Source: an uncultured Phascolarctobacterium sp.
GTDB taxonomy: Bacteria > Bacillota > Negativicutes > Acidaminococcales > Acidaminococcaceae
Assembly (NCBI RefSeq): GCF_900770955.1
Contig: NZ_CAAGLX010000003.1
Span: forward strand, 1-49,397
Length of the DNA stretch: 49,397 nucleotides
Direction of reading: 5' to 3'
A program made the translations under genes and the position numbers. The notes under the pieces are model-generated. The model worked only from the letters and a program-made list of their open reading frames with translations. It was not told the origin of the DNA and searched no databases. Of the stretch, positions 40,977-49,317 are shown piece after piece. Each line of letters starts with the position of its first letter. Position 1 is the first letter of the stretch.

Positions 40977-42029
40977 ATGGACGCAGATAAAAAGAAAGCC
41001 TTAGACATGGCGATGCACCAGATTGAAAAGGATTTTGGCAAGGGCAGCATTATGATGCTGGGCGAAGCAAGTGCCAAAATGAATATAGAGGTTATCCCTA
41101 CAGGCGCTTTATCCTTGGATATTGCTCTTGGTGTCGGCGGTATTCCTCGTGGACGCGTTATTGAGATTTACGGTCCCGAATCTTCCGGTAAAACCACCGT
41201 TGCCCTGCATATGATTGCCGAAGCTCAGAAAATGGGCGGCTATGCAGCTTTTATTGATGCAGAGCATGCTCTTGATCCGGAATATGCCCGTCATCTTGGT
41301 GTGGATATTGACGATCTGCTGATTTCTCAGCCGGATAACGGCGAACAGGCATTGGAAATTGCTGACGCACTGGTACGCAGCGGCGCTATTGACATTATCG
41401 TTATCGACTCCGTTGCGGCTTTGGTTCCGCGTGCGGAAATCGAAGGCGAGATGGGTGATTCCCACGTTGGCCTGCAGGCACGTCTGATGAGCCAGGCTCT
41501 GCGTAAGCTGACCGGCTTGATTTCCAAATCCAAATGTGCGACCATTTTCATCAACCAGATCCGTGAAAAGGTTGGCGTGATGTTCGGCAATCCGGAAACT
41601 ACTACAGGCGGCCGCGCACTGAAATTCTACTCTACCGTCCGTATGGATGTACGTCGTATTGATACGCTGAAAAACGGCAACGATGTTATCGGCAGCCGTA
41701 CCCGTGTTAAGGTTGTCAAGAACAAGGTAGCACCTCCGTTCAGACAGGCAGAGTTCGACATTATGTACGGCAAGGGTATTTCCCATGAGGGCTGCCTTGT
41801 TGATCTGGGTGCAGACCTTGATATCATCAACAAGAGCGGTGCCTGGTATTCCTACGGTGATATCCGTTTAGGTCAGGGCAAGGAAAAGGTTAAAGACTTT
41901 TTGCGTGAAAATCCCGAAATTGCCCAAGAAATCGAAGCTAAAATCCGTGCGGTGACGATTGCCAAGAGCGATAATAAGGAAGCAGCTGAGGAGCCGTTGC
42001 AGGATGTGGAGTCGATCTTTAAGGAATAA
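40977..42029 (+). CDS. recA: Recombinase A
   Basis: 350 residues from ATG 40977 behind AGGAGG. Walker A GPESSGKTT, IDAEHALDPEYA, VIDSVAALVPRAEIEGEMGD, the L2 loop INQIREKVGVMFGNPETTTGG and the KVVKNKVAPPF segment are all intact. It promotes strand exchange and LexA self-cleavage and works downstream of AddAB. The C-terminal acidic tail is normal. Confidence 0.99.
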   Translation: MDADKKKALDMAMHQIEKDFGKGSIMMLGEASAKMNIEVIPTGALSLDIALGVGGIPRGRVIEIYGPESSGKTTVALHMIAEAQKMGGYAAFIDAEHALDPEYARHLGVDIDDLLISQPDNGEQALEIADALVRSGAIDIIVIDSVAALVPRAEIEGEMGDSHVGLQARLMSQALRKLTGLISKSKCATIFINQIREKVGVMFGNPETTTGGRALKFYSTVRMDVRRIDTLKNGNDVIGSRTRVKVVKNKVAPPFRQAEFDIMYGKGISHEGCLVDLGADLDIINKSGAWYSYGDIRLGQGKEKVKDFLRENPEIAQEIEAKIRAVTIAKSDNKEAAEEPLQDVESIFKE

Positions 42030-42531
42030 GAAAAAGGAAGAAGGCTTTAGCAGCGCGCAGCAGGCTTATGACTGCGCGCTGGATTTATTGTCCTACCGTG
42101 ATTACAGCCATAAGGATATGCTGGAGCGCCTGCAGCGCAAGGGTGCCGCTAAGGCGCAGGCGTTGGAGGCTGTGGCCAAGCTGGAGGATTACGGCCTGCT
42201 GAATGAGGAGCGTTACGCCCAAAGGGTGTACGAGGCCTGGCTGGCCAAACGCTATTACGGCAGGCAGCATCTGCAGCTGGAGCTGACCAAGCGCGGCATA
42301 CGCCCGGACGTGGCTGCCGAAATTATGGAACGCTTTACGCCTGACATTGAAGAGCAGCAGGCGGAGAACGCAGCACAACTTTTTTTACAGCGCAATCAGC
42401 GCAAGCTAACAGCAGAAACTGACAACAAAAAAATATATGCGGCTGCGGGACGCTTTATGGCAGCTCGCGGCTTTTCAGCAAGATATGTGCACATTATATT
42501 GGGTAAATTGCATTTTTCAGACAATATATAG
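42004..42531 (+). CDS. recX: RecX regulatory protein
   Basis: 175 residues if started at ATG 42004, which overlaps recA by 26 bp with GAGGAG upstream. Three tandem three-helix repeats: YDCALDLLSYRDYSHKDMLE, YGLLNEERYAQRVYEAWLAK and the ELTKRGIRPDVAAEIM segment are typical. It modulates RecA filaments. Confidence 0.9.
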   Translation: MWSRSLRNKKKEEGFSSAQQAYDCALDLLSYRDYSHKDMLERLQRKGAAKAQALEAVAKLEDYGLLNEERYAQRVYEAWLAKRYYGRQHLQLELTKRGIRPDVAAEIMERFTPDIEEQQAENAAQLFLQRNQRKLTAETDNKKIYAAAGRFMAARGFSARYVHIILGKLHFSDNI

Positions 42532-42540
42532 CGGTTAAAC

Positions 42541-42570
42541 TTGACAATTTTGTTAAATATACACTATAAT
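42541..42570 (+). promoter_or_regulatory. Promoter of rny
   Basis: TTGACA (42541-42546), 18 bp, TATAAT (42565-42570), about 200 bp ahead of the gene. Confidence 0.65.
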
Positions 42571-42608
42571 GTAGTTATCCAATCGTGTTAATATCTACGA
42601 TTTTCACG

Positions 42609-42640
42609 AGGCGACGCGTAAAGCGGTTGCCTTATTTTTT
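42609..42640 (+). terminator. Terminator-like attenuator in the rny leader
   Basis: AGGCGACGC pairs with GCGGTTGCCT (G-U pair and one bulge), followed by TATTTTTT. It lies between the rny promoter and rny, so a ~60-nt leader RNA or attenuation is expected. Confidence 0.55.
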
Positions 42641-42778
42641 GCCCTATTTCAGAATAGATAATACAGTGATTTATTATAGATTCAAAGGAATAAGGACATC
42701 TATAGCAGACGCAAGCAGGCGCCTGCTGTTACTATGCAAAAAAATCTTGGAAAAATCTAAATTTAGGAGGTGAGGACG

Positions 42779-44314
42779 ATTTTAGAAATTATCGGTACAG
42801 CTGTTGTCGTTGGTCTGGCTGGCGGTGCAGTAGGTTATCTGGTCCGCAAAAATGTTGCTGAAGGTAAAATTGCTACTGCAGAAGAGCAGGCTATCCGTAT
42901 TGTACAGGATGCGGAGCAGACCGGCGAAGCAAAACGCAAAGAAATCATGATGGAGGCCAAAGAAGAAATCCATCGTCTGCGTTCCGATATGGAGCGTGAA
43001 AATAAAGACAGACGTAACGACCTGCAGCGTCAGGAGCGTCGTCTGCTGCAAAAAGAAGAAAATCTGGACCGTAAAATCGAATCCTTCGAACGTAAGGAAG
43101 AAAAGCTGGCTTCTAAGGAGCAACGTTTAAACGCTGCACAGGAGAAGGCTGATGCTATGCTGGAAAAACGTCAGGTTGAGCTGGAGCGTATTTCCGGACT
43201 GACCAGTGACGAAGCAAAGCAGGAGCTGCTGCAATCCCTCGAGGACGAGGTTAAGCACGAATCTGCTATGATGGTTAAGGAGCTGGAGCAACAGGCAAAG
43301 GATGAGGCAGACCGTAAGGCAAGAGAAATTATCTCTCTGGCAATTCAGCGTTGTGCCGCAGACCATGTAGCGGAAACCACTGTTTCCGTAGTAGGCCTGC
43401 CTAACGATGAAATGAAGGGCCGTATTATCGGTCGTGAAGGCCGTAACATCCGTACTCTGGAAACCCTTACCGGCATTGATCTGATTATCGATGATACTCC
43501 GGAGGCTGTTATCATTTCCGGCTTTGATCCGGTACGCCGTGAGGTTGCCCGTATCGCCCTGGAAAAATTGATTAATGACGGCCGTATTCATCCGTCCCGC
43601 ATTGAGGAAATGGTTGAAAAGGCACAAAAAGAGGTTGAGCAGAAGATTAAGGAAGCCGGCGAACAGGCTACCTTTGCTGTCGGTGTGCATGGCCTGCACC
43701 CCGAACTGATTAAGCTGCTGGGCCGCCTGAAATATCGTACCAGCTATGGTCAGAATGTCCTGAACCATTCTGTTGAGGTTGCCAACCTGGCAGGTGTAAT
43801 GGCTTCTGAGCTTGGTGTTGACGTTGTTCTGGCTAAGCGTGCCGGCCTGCTGCATGATATCGGCAAGGCTATTGACCATGAAATGGAAGGCTCTCACGTA
43901 GAAATCGGCGGCGAAATCGCCAAGAAGTTCCGCGAGTCCGACCTGATTGTCAATGCTATTTTGGCGCATCATGGTGACTGCGAGCCTAAGAGTGTTGAAG
44001 CTGTTCTGGTATCTGCCGCTGACGCAGTATCTGCTGCCCGCCCGGGTGCAAGACGCGAAACTCTGGAAAGCTACCTGAAGCGTTTAACTCGATTGGAAGA
44101 AATTTCTGAGTCCTTTGAGGGCGTTGAAAAATGCTATGCCGTACAGGCTGGCCGCGAAATCCGCATTATGGTTAAGCCGGATGTTATCGATGATGCTTCC
44201 GCTGTGCTTCTGGCACGCGATATCTCCAAGAAGATTGAAGCTGAAATGGAATATCCCGGTCAGATCAAGGTTGTTATTATCCGCGAAACCCGTGCTGTTG
44301 ATTACGCAAAATAA
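42779..44314 (+). CDS. rny: Ribonuclease Y
   Basis: About 511 residues. An N-terminal membrane helix (IIGTAVVVGLAGGAVGYLV) is followed by a long coiled coil (about 30-170, Glu/Arg/Lys-rich), a KH domain (GRIIGREGRNIRTLE) and an HD domain (HSVEVANLAGVMA, LLHDIGKAIDHEMEG, ILAHHGDCEP). It is the membrane-bound endoribonuclease starting mRNA decay. Start: AGGAGG (42765-42770) is followed after eight bases by ATT at 42779, then TTA GAA ATT. The nearest GTG (42770) overlaps the ribosome binding site, so an ATT start is the best fit; GTG 42770 is the fallback. Confidence 0.93.
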   Translation: MLEIIGTAVVVGLAGGAVGYLVRKNVAEGKIATAEEQAIRIVQDAEQTGEAKRKEIMMEAKEEIHRLRSDMERENKDRRNDLQRQERRLLQKEENLDRKIESFERKEEKLASKEQRLNAAQEKADAMLEKRQVELERISGLTSDEAKQELLQSLEDEVKHESAMMVKELEQQAKDEADRKAREIISLAIQRCAADHVAETTVSVVGLPNDEMKGRIIGREGRNIRTLETLTGIDLIIDDTPEAVIISGFDPVRREVARIALEKLINDGRIHPSRIEEMVEKAQKEVEQKIKEAGEQATFAVGVHGLHPELIKLLGRLKYRTSYGQNVLNHSVEVANLAGVMASELGVDVVLAKRAGLLHDIGKAIDHEMEGSHVEIGGEIAKKFRESDLIVNAILAHHGDCEPKSVEAVLVSAADAVSAARPGARRETLESYLKRLTRLEEISESFEGVEKCYAVQAGREIRIMVKPDVIDDASAVLLARDISKKIEAEMEYPGQIKVVIIRETRAVDYAK

Positions 44315-44325
44315 CGAAATTCATA

Positions 44326-44353
44326 AAAGAGCTGCTTTTGCAGCTCTTTTTTT
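44326..44353 (+). terminator. rny terminator
   Basis: AAAGAGCTGC-TTTT-GCAGCTCTTT followed by TTTT. Confidence 0.9.
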
Positions 44354-44411
44354 ATGCCTTAGCAGGATTATAGTGATTGCTGTCGAATATATATAACTGG
44401 AATTTTTTTGA

Positions 44412-44600
44412 CAGGTGCGCCGGCTGCGGTCGGTGCTGAAAAGGGAATGCCGGTGAGAATCCGGAGCAGTCCCGCTACTGTAAGTGGAGCCCAGGCAAGT
44501 ATGTCACTGACGCAAGTTGGGAAGGCGCTGAGGGCGATGAAGCTAAGCCAGGAGACCTGCCTGTTACGAAGCTCGGAGCCTACGGGAGATAGGCTGGCTT
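44412..44600 (+). promoter_or_regulatory. Cobalamin riboswitch
   Basis: Contains GGGAATGCCGGTGAGAATCC, GGAGCAGTCCCGCTACTGT and the B12 box AGCCAGGAGACCTGCC. It precedes the cob operon and should repress it when adenosylcobalamin is abundant. Confidence 0.95.
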
Positions 44601-44647
44601 TGGTATGCGTAAATATAGAATTTGGCTGCAATTTGCTTGTGATGAAT

Positions 44648-44668
44648 CTCCCGTAAGGGAGCTTTTTT
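44648..44668 (+). terminator. Riboswitch expression-platform terminator
   Basis: CTCCC-GTAA-GGGAG then CTTTTTT. TACGGGAGA (44581-44589) at the aptamer end is exactly complementary to TCTCCCGTA (44647-44655) and could be the antiterminator. Confidence 0.75.
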
Positions 44669-44724
44669 CATTTGGACATAATTTGAAGATCTTGCAGCCT
44701 ATAAAAACGAAGGGAGGTTAAAAT

Positions 44725-45303
44725 ATGCCTGGTAAAATCATTATGGTTACCGGTGGAGCACGCAGCGGTAAAAGCGAATTTGCCGAACGCTATGTATTGC
44801 ATTATTCTCCCAAATGCGATTACGTTGCTACGGCGGAAATTCTGGATGAGGAAATGGCGGAGCGTGTACGTCTGCATCGTCAGCGCCGTGATGCGCGTTG
44901 GATTAATCACGAAGCGCCTTATCATGCGGAGCGTACCCTTGAAGCGTTGTCACCGGAAACAGGAGCAGTTCTGTTTGACTGTCTGACTGTTTACATGTGT
45001 AACCTGATATACGGCAAGGAAGCGCCGGAGGGTGAATTTCTGGAGCGCTGTCAGGTAGTATTTGATGAAATTGACAAGGTGCTGGCAGCAGCACGCGCCT
45101 GCGGCAAAATCGTTGTCTTTGTTACGAATGAGGTGGGCAGCGGTATTGTGCCGGATAATGTGATGGCACGTGAATACCGTGACCTTGCCGGCTGGGTTAA
45201 TCAGCGTGTGGCGAAGGAGGCTGACCATGTTTATTATTGCGTAGCAGGTCAGGCCGTTGACGTAAAAAAATTGGCTTTTAAATTTGAGGATGAAGGAGAA
45301 TAA
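44725..45303 (+). CDS. cobU: Adenosylcobinamide kinase / guanylyltransferase
   Basis: 192 residues from ATG 44725 behind GGGAGG. TGGARSGKSEFAE is the P-loop, followed by HRQRRDARW, LFDCLTVYMCNL and FVTNEVGSGIVPDN. It phosphorylates and then GMP-activates adenosylcobinamide in nucleotide-loop assembly. It is first gene of the riboswitch-controlled operon. Confidence 0.95.
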   Translation: MPGKIIMVTGGARSGKSEFAERYVLHYSPKCDYVATAEILDEEMAERVRLHRQRRDARWINHEAPYHAERTLEALSPETGAVLFDCLTVYMCNLIYGKEAPEGEFLERCQVVFDEIDKVLAAARACGKIVVFVTNEVGSGIVPDNVMAREYRDLAGWVNQRVAKEADHVYYCVAGQAVDVKKLAFKFEDEGE

Positions 45304-45311
45304 CGACTGAT

Positions 45312-46322
45312 ATGGAGAAAATCATGATACCTGCCCTGGATGCGGAACGGATGCAGGCAGTACAGGCAGGCTTTGCTAAGATAGACAAGCCGGCAGCCAA
45401 TCTGGGCAAGCTGGAGGAGATGGTTGTAGGCCTTGCCGGTATGCTCGGTAAGGATTTACCGGATAAATTAAAGACGGCGATGGTTCTGATGTGCGGTGAC
45501 CATGGTATTGCCAAATATGGTGTCAGCGCTTATCCGCAAGAGGTTACGCGCCAGATGATTAACGGTTATATGCGCGGTACTGCCGGTGCTACCGTGCTGG
45601 CACGTCATGCGCACGCCGATGTTTTCGTCTGCGATGTGGGTACTGCCTTTGATTTGAGTGATTTGCCCAAGGTTTATCAGAAAAAGGTGGCCTGGGGAAC
45701 AAATGACTTCACCCAGGGACCGGCGATGACACGTGAGCAGGCGCAAAAGGCTCTTGCTGTCGGCATCGAGATGGCTGATATGTGCATCGACCAGGGATAT
45801 AATATGCTTTATACTGGTGAAATGGGCATCGGTAATACAACCTCTACCTCCGCTATTGCCAGCGCCTTTCTGGGACTGGACCCGCAGCTGACTGTCGGCC
45901 GCGGCAGCGGTATTAATGACGAACGCATGAAGATTAAGCGTCAGGTTGTTATCGACGGTCTGGCGAAAAATACGCCGAAGCAGGGTGACGCGATGGACAT
46001 TCTCTGCAAGGTAGGCGGCTATGACCACGCAGGTCTGGCCGGTGTGATTATCGGTGCGGCCCGCCGCCGTGTGCCGACAATGGTCGACGGTGTAAATGCT
46101 ACGGCTGCAGCACTGCTGGCCTACGGTCTCTATCCGCAGTGCCGCGATTATATGCTCTGCTCGCATCTGAGCAGCGATATTTCCCATAAGAAGATGCTGG
46201 AGCTGCTGCAGCTTTCGCCGATTGTTGATGCCGGTATGCGCCTTGGCGAGGGCACCGGTGCTTCACTGGCTATTGTGGTGCTGCAGGCAGCAATGGATGT
46301 GTATAATCATTTAAGCAGGTGA
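45312..46322 (+). CDS. cobT: Nicotinate-nucleotide:base phosphoribosyltransferase (CobT; possible ArsA)
   Basis: 336 residues. LKTAMVLMCGDHGI, GMGIGNTTSTSAIASAFLG-like segment (EMGIGNTTSTSA), VGRGSGINDERMKIK and the C-terminal RLGEGTGASLAI with the catalytic Glu are intact. It transfers phosphoribosyl to the lower-ligand base of the cobamide. A second, shorter CobT-like gene lies in the same operon (47118); the paired paralogues recall ArsAB of Sporomusa and Veillonella, which handle phenolic or benzimidazole bases. ATG 45312 is used; ATG 45324 is possible. Confidence 0.9.
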   Translation: MEKIMIPALDAERMQAVQAGFAKIDKPAANLGKLEEMVVGLAGMLGKDLPDKLKTAMVLMCGDHGIAKYGVSAYPQEVTRQMINGYMRGTAGATVLARHAHADVFVCDVGTAFDLSDLPKVYQKKVAWGTNDFTQGPAMTREQAQKALAVGIEMADMCIDQGYNMLYTGEMGIGNTTSTSAIASAFLGLDPQLTVGRGSGINDERMKIKRQVVIDGLAKNTPKQGDAMDILCKVGGYDHAGLAGVIIGAARRRVPTMVDGVNATAAALLAYGLYPQCRDYMLCSHLSSDISHKKMLELLQLSPIVDAGMRLGEGTGASLAIVVLQAAMDVYNHLSR

Positions 46323-46326
46323 TGTG

Positions 46327-47061
46327 ATGCGTGATTTTGTAACTTGTCTGGAATTTTTGACCAGAATCCGCTTTTCCAACCGCACGGATTGGCATGATGA
46401 CGATTTCAGCCGCAGCGTGCCGTACTTCCCTTTGGTCGGCCTGGTAATGGGCGGCTTCATGGGTGCGGTAAATTACGGCCTGTATTATCTGCACACTCCT
46501 GATCTGATGCGTGCGGTGATGCTGGTGCTGGCGGAGCTGATGATTATCGGCGCGCTGATGTATGACGGCTTTATGGATACCTCCGATGGCGTTTTCAGTG
46601 CCCGCGACCGCGAGCGTATGCTGGAAATCATGAAGGATAGCCACGTTGGCTCCAACGCCGTTATCGCGCTCGTTTGCCTGGTGCTGCTGAAGGTGGCTGC
46701 CTATACTACGTTGCCGCCGGTAAAGCTTTCTTTTGCTCTGGTTGCCGTTTTTGTAGCAACGCGTACCTTTATGGTTACCTATATCGTCAACTACAGGTAT
46801 GCGCGCAAAACCGGTATCGGTCATATGTTTAAGGCCTATGCCAAGCCTATGTATACCTATATTGCCTTTGCACTTTGCCTGGCGCTGGTGGCAGCCTGCG
46901 GTCTGCCGTATTTGTATACGGCAATAGGTGCTTTCGTTATCTGCCAAGGCATTGCGCATTTTCTCAGCGGTCAGCTGGGCGGGCTTACCGGTGATACCTA
47001 TGGCTTTTTGACGGAATGCGGCGTGGTAGTTTACCTGATGCTCGCAATCTATATAATCTGA
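46327..47061 (+). CDS. cobS: Adenosylcobinamide-GDP ribazoletransferase (cobamide synthase)
   Basis: 244 residues from ATG 46327 (GTG 46324 also possible). TRIRFSNRTDWHDDDFSRSV, PLVGLVMGG and DGFMDTSDGVFSARDRERML with its Asp-rich site are diagnostic. Several membrane helices follow. It joins the lower ligand to the activated corrinoid in the inner membrane. Starts 4 bp after cobT. Confidence 0.95.
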   Translation: MRDFVTCLEFLTRIRFSNRTDWHDDDFSRSVPYFPLVGLVMGGFMGAVNYGLYYLHTPDLMRAVMLVLAELMIIGALMYDGFMDTSDGVFSARDRERMLEIMKDSHVGSNAVIALVCLVLLKVAAYTTLPPVKLSFALVAVFVATRTFMVTYIVNYRYARKTGIGHMFKAYAKPMYTYIAFALCLALVAACGLPYLYTAIGAFVICQGIAHFLSGQLGGLTGDTYGFLTECGVVVYLMLAIYII

Positions 47062-47117
47062 TATATCCCCCCGGCAACATTTTGCCGAGTACTGAAAGAG
47101 AAGAAAGGAAAAATGCT

Positions 47118-47918
47118 ATGCATATAGAAGAAATAATCCAAAAGATTGTGCCTGCGGACAGAGGCTGTATGAAGCTGGCGCAGACACGCTTTGATAATCT
47201 GATAAAGCCTGTCGGCAGTCTGGCCAAGCTGGAAGAAATGACCTCGCGCTATTGCGGTATCAAGGGTATTTACGAAAAAGAGGATTTAGATTATCCTAAA
47301 CGCGATTTGCTGGTGTGGTGCGGTATCGAGGAGGCTGCCCAGGCCGAAAAAATCATGCATGCCAAATGGCCGGTGAACGTGCTGGCAGCAGAAACCGGTG
47401 CGAAGGCTGTGGCTCTGCTCATAACCTCGGAGGAGGAGGCCGACGCTTTGGAGGAGGGCGCTGCCCTGGTGCAGGAGCTTGTGCATGAAAAGGGACTGGG
47501 GCTTTTGGGCTTCGGCTGTCTTTCCAATCCTGACAATGAGATGGTGCGCACCGCTATGGCCGGCGCTTTGCTGCAGGCTGCAGCTATGAAGGTACCGGTA
47601 ATACTCGACGGCGTTGCTGTCTGCAAAGCTGCCAAAAAGGCGGCTGATATGGCACCGGCAGTTTTAGACTATTGCTTTGCCGGTCACGTTTCCGCGGAGC
47701 CGGGAGCGGAAGAATGCCTGCAGGAGCTGGGGCTTACGGCACCGCTGCGCCTGAATATTCCCGACGGCGCCGGTGAGGGCGCTGCTGTCTGCTTTACGCT
47801 GTTCAATGCCGGTATTAAGGCCTACAAGGAAATGGAAACCTTTGAGGAAGCAGGCGTGCATGCCGAGATGAAGGAATTTTCCCTGGCAGAGCAGTCTAAA
47901 AAAGGAGCGAAGTCCTGA
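47118..47918 (+). CDS. CobT-like paralogue (possible ArsB-type subunit)
   Basis: 266 residues from ATG 47118 behind AAAGGA. The start RFDNLIKPVGSLAKLEEMTS parallels CobT (FAKIDKPAANLGKLEEMVV), and VPVILDGVAVCKAAKKAADM parallels VPTMVDGVNATAAALLAYG. It is ~70 residues shorter than the CobT in the same operon and lacks the CGDHGI and GIGNTT segments. Where CobT has LGEGTGAS, this reads DGAGEGAA, so the catalytic Glu seems displaced or lost. It is probably a non-catalytic partner forming a hetero-oligomer, as in ArsAB. Confidence 0.7.
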   Translation: MHIEEIIQKIVPADRGCMKLAQTRFDNLIKPVGSLAKLEEMTSRYCGIKGIYEKEDLDYPKRDLLVWCGIEEAAQAEKIMHAKWPVNVLAAETGAKAVALLITSEEEADALEEGAALVQELVHEKGLGLLGFGCLSNPDNEMVRTAMAGALLQAAAMKVPVILDGVAVCKAAKKAADMAPAVLDYCFAGHVSAEPGAEECLQELGLTAPLRLNIPDGAGEGAAVCFTLFNAGIKAYKEMETFEEAGVHAEMKEFSLAEQSKKGAKS

Positions 47919-48559
47919 TGGGTAAAATATATTTAATTCGTCACGGTGAAACGGACAGCAACAAGGGACACCGCTTTCAGGGACGCATCAACATGCCGCT
48001 GAACGGCAAAGGTCTGGAGCAGTCCGAAAAGCTGGCTGCGTATATGCAGCATTTGCCGGTTGACAAAATTTACTGCAGCTCTATGCTGCGTGCCTGCATG
48101 ACGGCAGCACCGCTGGCAATGAGCAAGAATATTTCCTATCAGCCGCTGGATTTACTGCAGGAGGTCAGCTTTGGCGCTTGGGAGGGCCTGGAATATGCGG
48201 AAATCAGCCGCCGCTGGCCTAAGGAGATGGATGATTTCCTGACGCGTCCGGGCGAATGGATTCCGCCGCAGGGCGAGAGCTTTCATGATGTAGCGCGTCG
48301 CTGTCAGGCGGCCTTTGACTATATCTTCGAGCGTGAGGGCCACGAGAAGAATATCGCGATTGTATCGCATGGCGGTATTATCCGCGTGCAGCTGTGCCTG
48401 CTTTTGGGCATACCGCTGAACAATCTGTGGAAGCTGAGTGTGCATAATGTTTCTGTCAGCACGCTGAACGACTGGCAGGGCAATATCATTGCCGAAACCA
48501 TTAACGATGCTCATTTTGCCAGAGAGCAGGGGAAATCTGTAAACTGGCTGCACAAATAA
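47918..48559 (+). CDS. cobC: Alpha-ribazole phosphatase (histidine phosphatase family)
   Basis: 213 residues. IYLIRHGETDSNKGHRFQGR holds the phosphohistidine; CSSMLRACMTAAPLA and IVSHGGIIRV complete the site. It dephosphorylates the lower-ligand nucleoside phosphate. The start overlaps the previous stop by one base. Confidence 0.88.
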   Translation: MGKIYLIRHGETDSNKGHRFQGRINMPLNGKGLEQSEKLAAYMQHLPVDKIYCSSMLRACMTAAPLAMSKNISYQPLDLLQEVSFGAWEGLEYAEISRRWPKEMDDFLTRPGEWIPPQGESFHDVARRCQAAFDYIFEREGHEKNIAIVSHGGIIRVQLCLLLGIPLNNLWKLSVHNVSVSTLNDWQGNIIAETINDAHFAREQGKSVNWLHK

Positions 48560-48572
48560 AAATTAATGCTTC

Positions 48573-48607
48573 AAAACCGCGCAGACGTAATATCTGACGC
48601 GGTTTTT
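48573..48607 (+). terminator. cob operon terminator
   Basis: AAAACCGCGCAGA-cgtaata-TCTGACGCGGTTTTT. Confidence 0.9.
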
Positions 48608-48786
48608 CTATTAGGCTGTGAAAACATCAAAGGCAGTCATAATTTTTGTTGTAAACTTACCTGTACTGCAGCATTATTTTACACGCAAGCTTTTTCTGCG
48701 AGCGTCGTTAACAAGCGGATTTTGGCGTATATTAAGAAATGAAAAGTTTCTTATTAAAGAATTTACGCATTTTTAATAAAGGGTGA

Positions 48787-48815
48787 TTGACTTTTACAGG
48801 CGCTTACTATATACT
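48787..48815 (+). promoter_or_regulatory. Promoter of the zinc-ribbon gene
   Basis: TTGACT (48787-48792), 17 bp, TATACT (48810-48815); the leader is ~125 nt. Confidence 0.75.
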
Positions 48816-48861
48816 GTAAGTGGTGTATCTCAGTGGTCCGTTTAAGTTCCTAACTTCTTCT

Positions 48862-48931
48862 ATCATAGATGACATGGGGAAGCCAAGGTAAACATCTTAA
48901 TGCGTTCTTTGGGGTATGTTCTATCTATGAT
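48862..48931 (+). promoter_or_regulatory. Structured leader RNA, unknown class
   Basis: ATCATAGAT (48862-48870) pairs perfectly with ATCTATGAT (48923-48931). Inside, ACAT (48872-48875) pairs with ATGT (48916-48919), and CCAAGG (48883-48888) pairs with CTTTGG (48907-48912), leaving an 18-base loop. The outer stem ends one base before AGGAG of the ribosome binding site. No known riboswitch recognised. Confidence 0.5.
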
Positions 48932-48947
48932 TAGGAGTGATTAAACA

Positions 48948-49232
48948 ATGAAAGAAGACAAGACTTTAACCTGCTGCGAGTGCGGCAACGAATTCGTATT
49001 CACTGCTTCCGAGCAAGAATTCTACGAAGAAAAAGGCTTCACTAACGAACCGCGCCGCTGCCCGGCTTGCCGTCAAGCACGCAAACAACGCATGGGCGTA
49101 CAAAACGACCGTCCGCAACGCGAAATGTTCCCCGCAGTTTGCGCTGAATGTGGCAAAGAGACCATGGTACCGTTCAAACCCAGCGATCGTCCGGTTTACT
49201 GCCGCGAATGCTTCAACGCACGTAAACACTAA
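48948..49232 (+). CDS. Double zinc-ribbon protein
   Basis: 94 residues from ATG 48948 behind TTAGGAG. Two zinc ribbons: CCECGNEFVF…CPACRQARKQ and CAECGKETMVPF…CRECFNARK, four CxxC pairs. It matches the short Firmicute 'probable zinc-ribbon/CxxC-x17-CxxC' proteins of unknown function; nucleic-acid binding is likely from the basic linker. Codons are highly biased (CGC, CGT, AAC), suggesting high expression. Confidence 0.85.
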   Translation: MKEDKTLTCCECGNEFVFTASEQEFYEEKGFTNEPRRCPACRQARKQRMGVQNDRPQREMFPAVCAECGKETMVPFKPSDRPVYCRECFNARKH

Positions 49233-49255
49233 TTAGACGCTTGAAGTAAAAAATT

Positions 49256-49286
49256 CAGGTACAGCTTAGGCTGTACCTGTTTTTTG
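49256..49286 (+). terminator. Terminator of the zinc-ribbon gene
   Basis: CAGGTACAGC-TTAG-GCTGTACCTG followed by TTTTTT. Confidence 0.9.
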
Positions 49287-49291
49287 TATAC

Positions 49292-49317
49292 AAAAACCCC
49301 GCCATTGTGGCGGGGTT
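49292..49317 (-). terminator. Terminator facing a minus-strand gene to the right
   Basis: AACCCCGCC-attgt-GGCGGGGTT; on the minus strand it is followed by a T run, so it probably ends a gene beyond the window. Confidence 0.65.
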
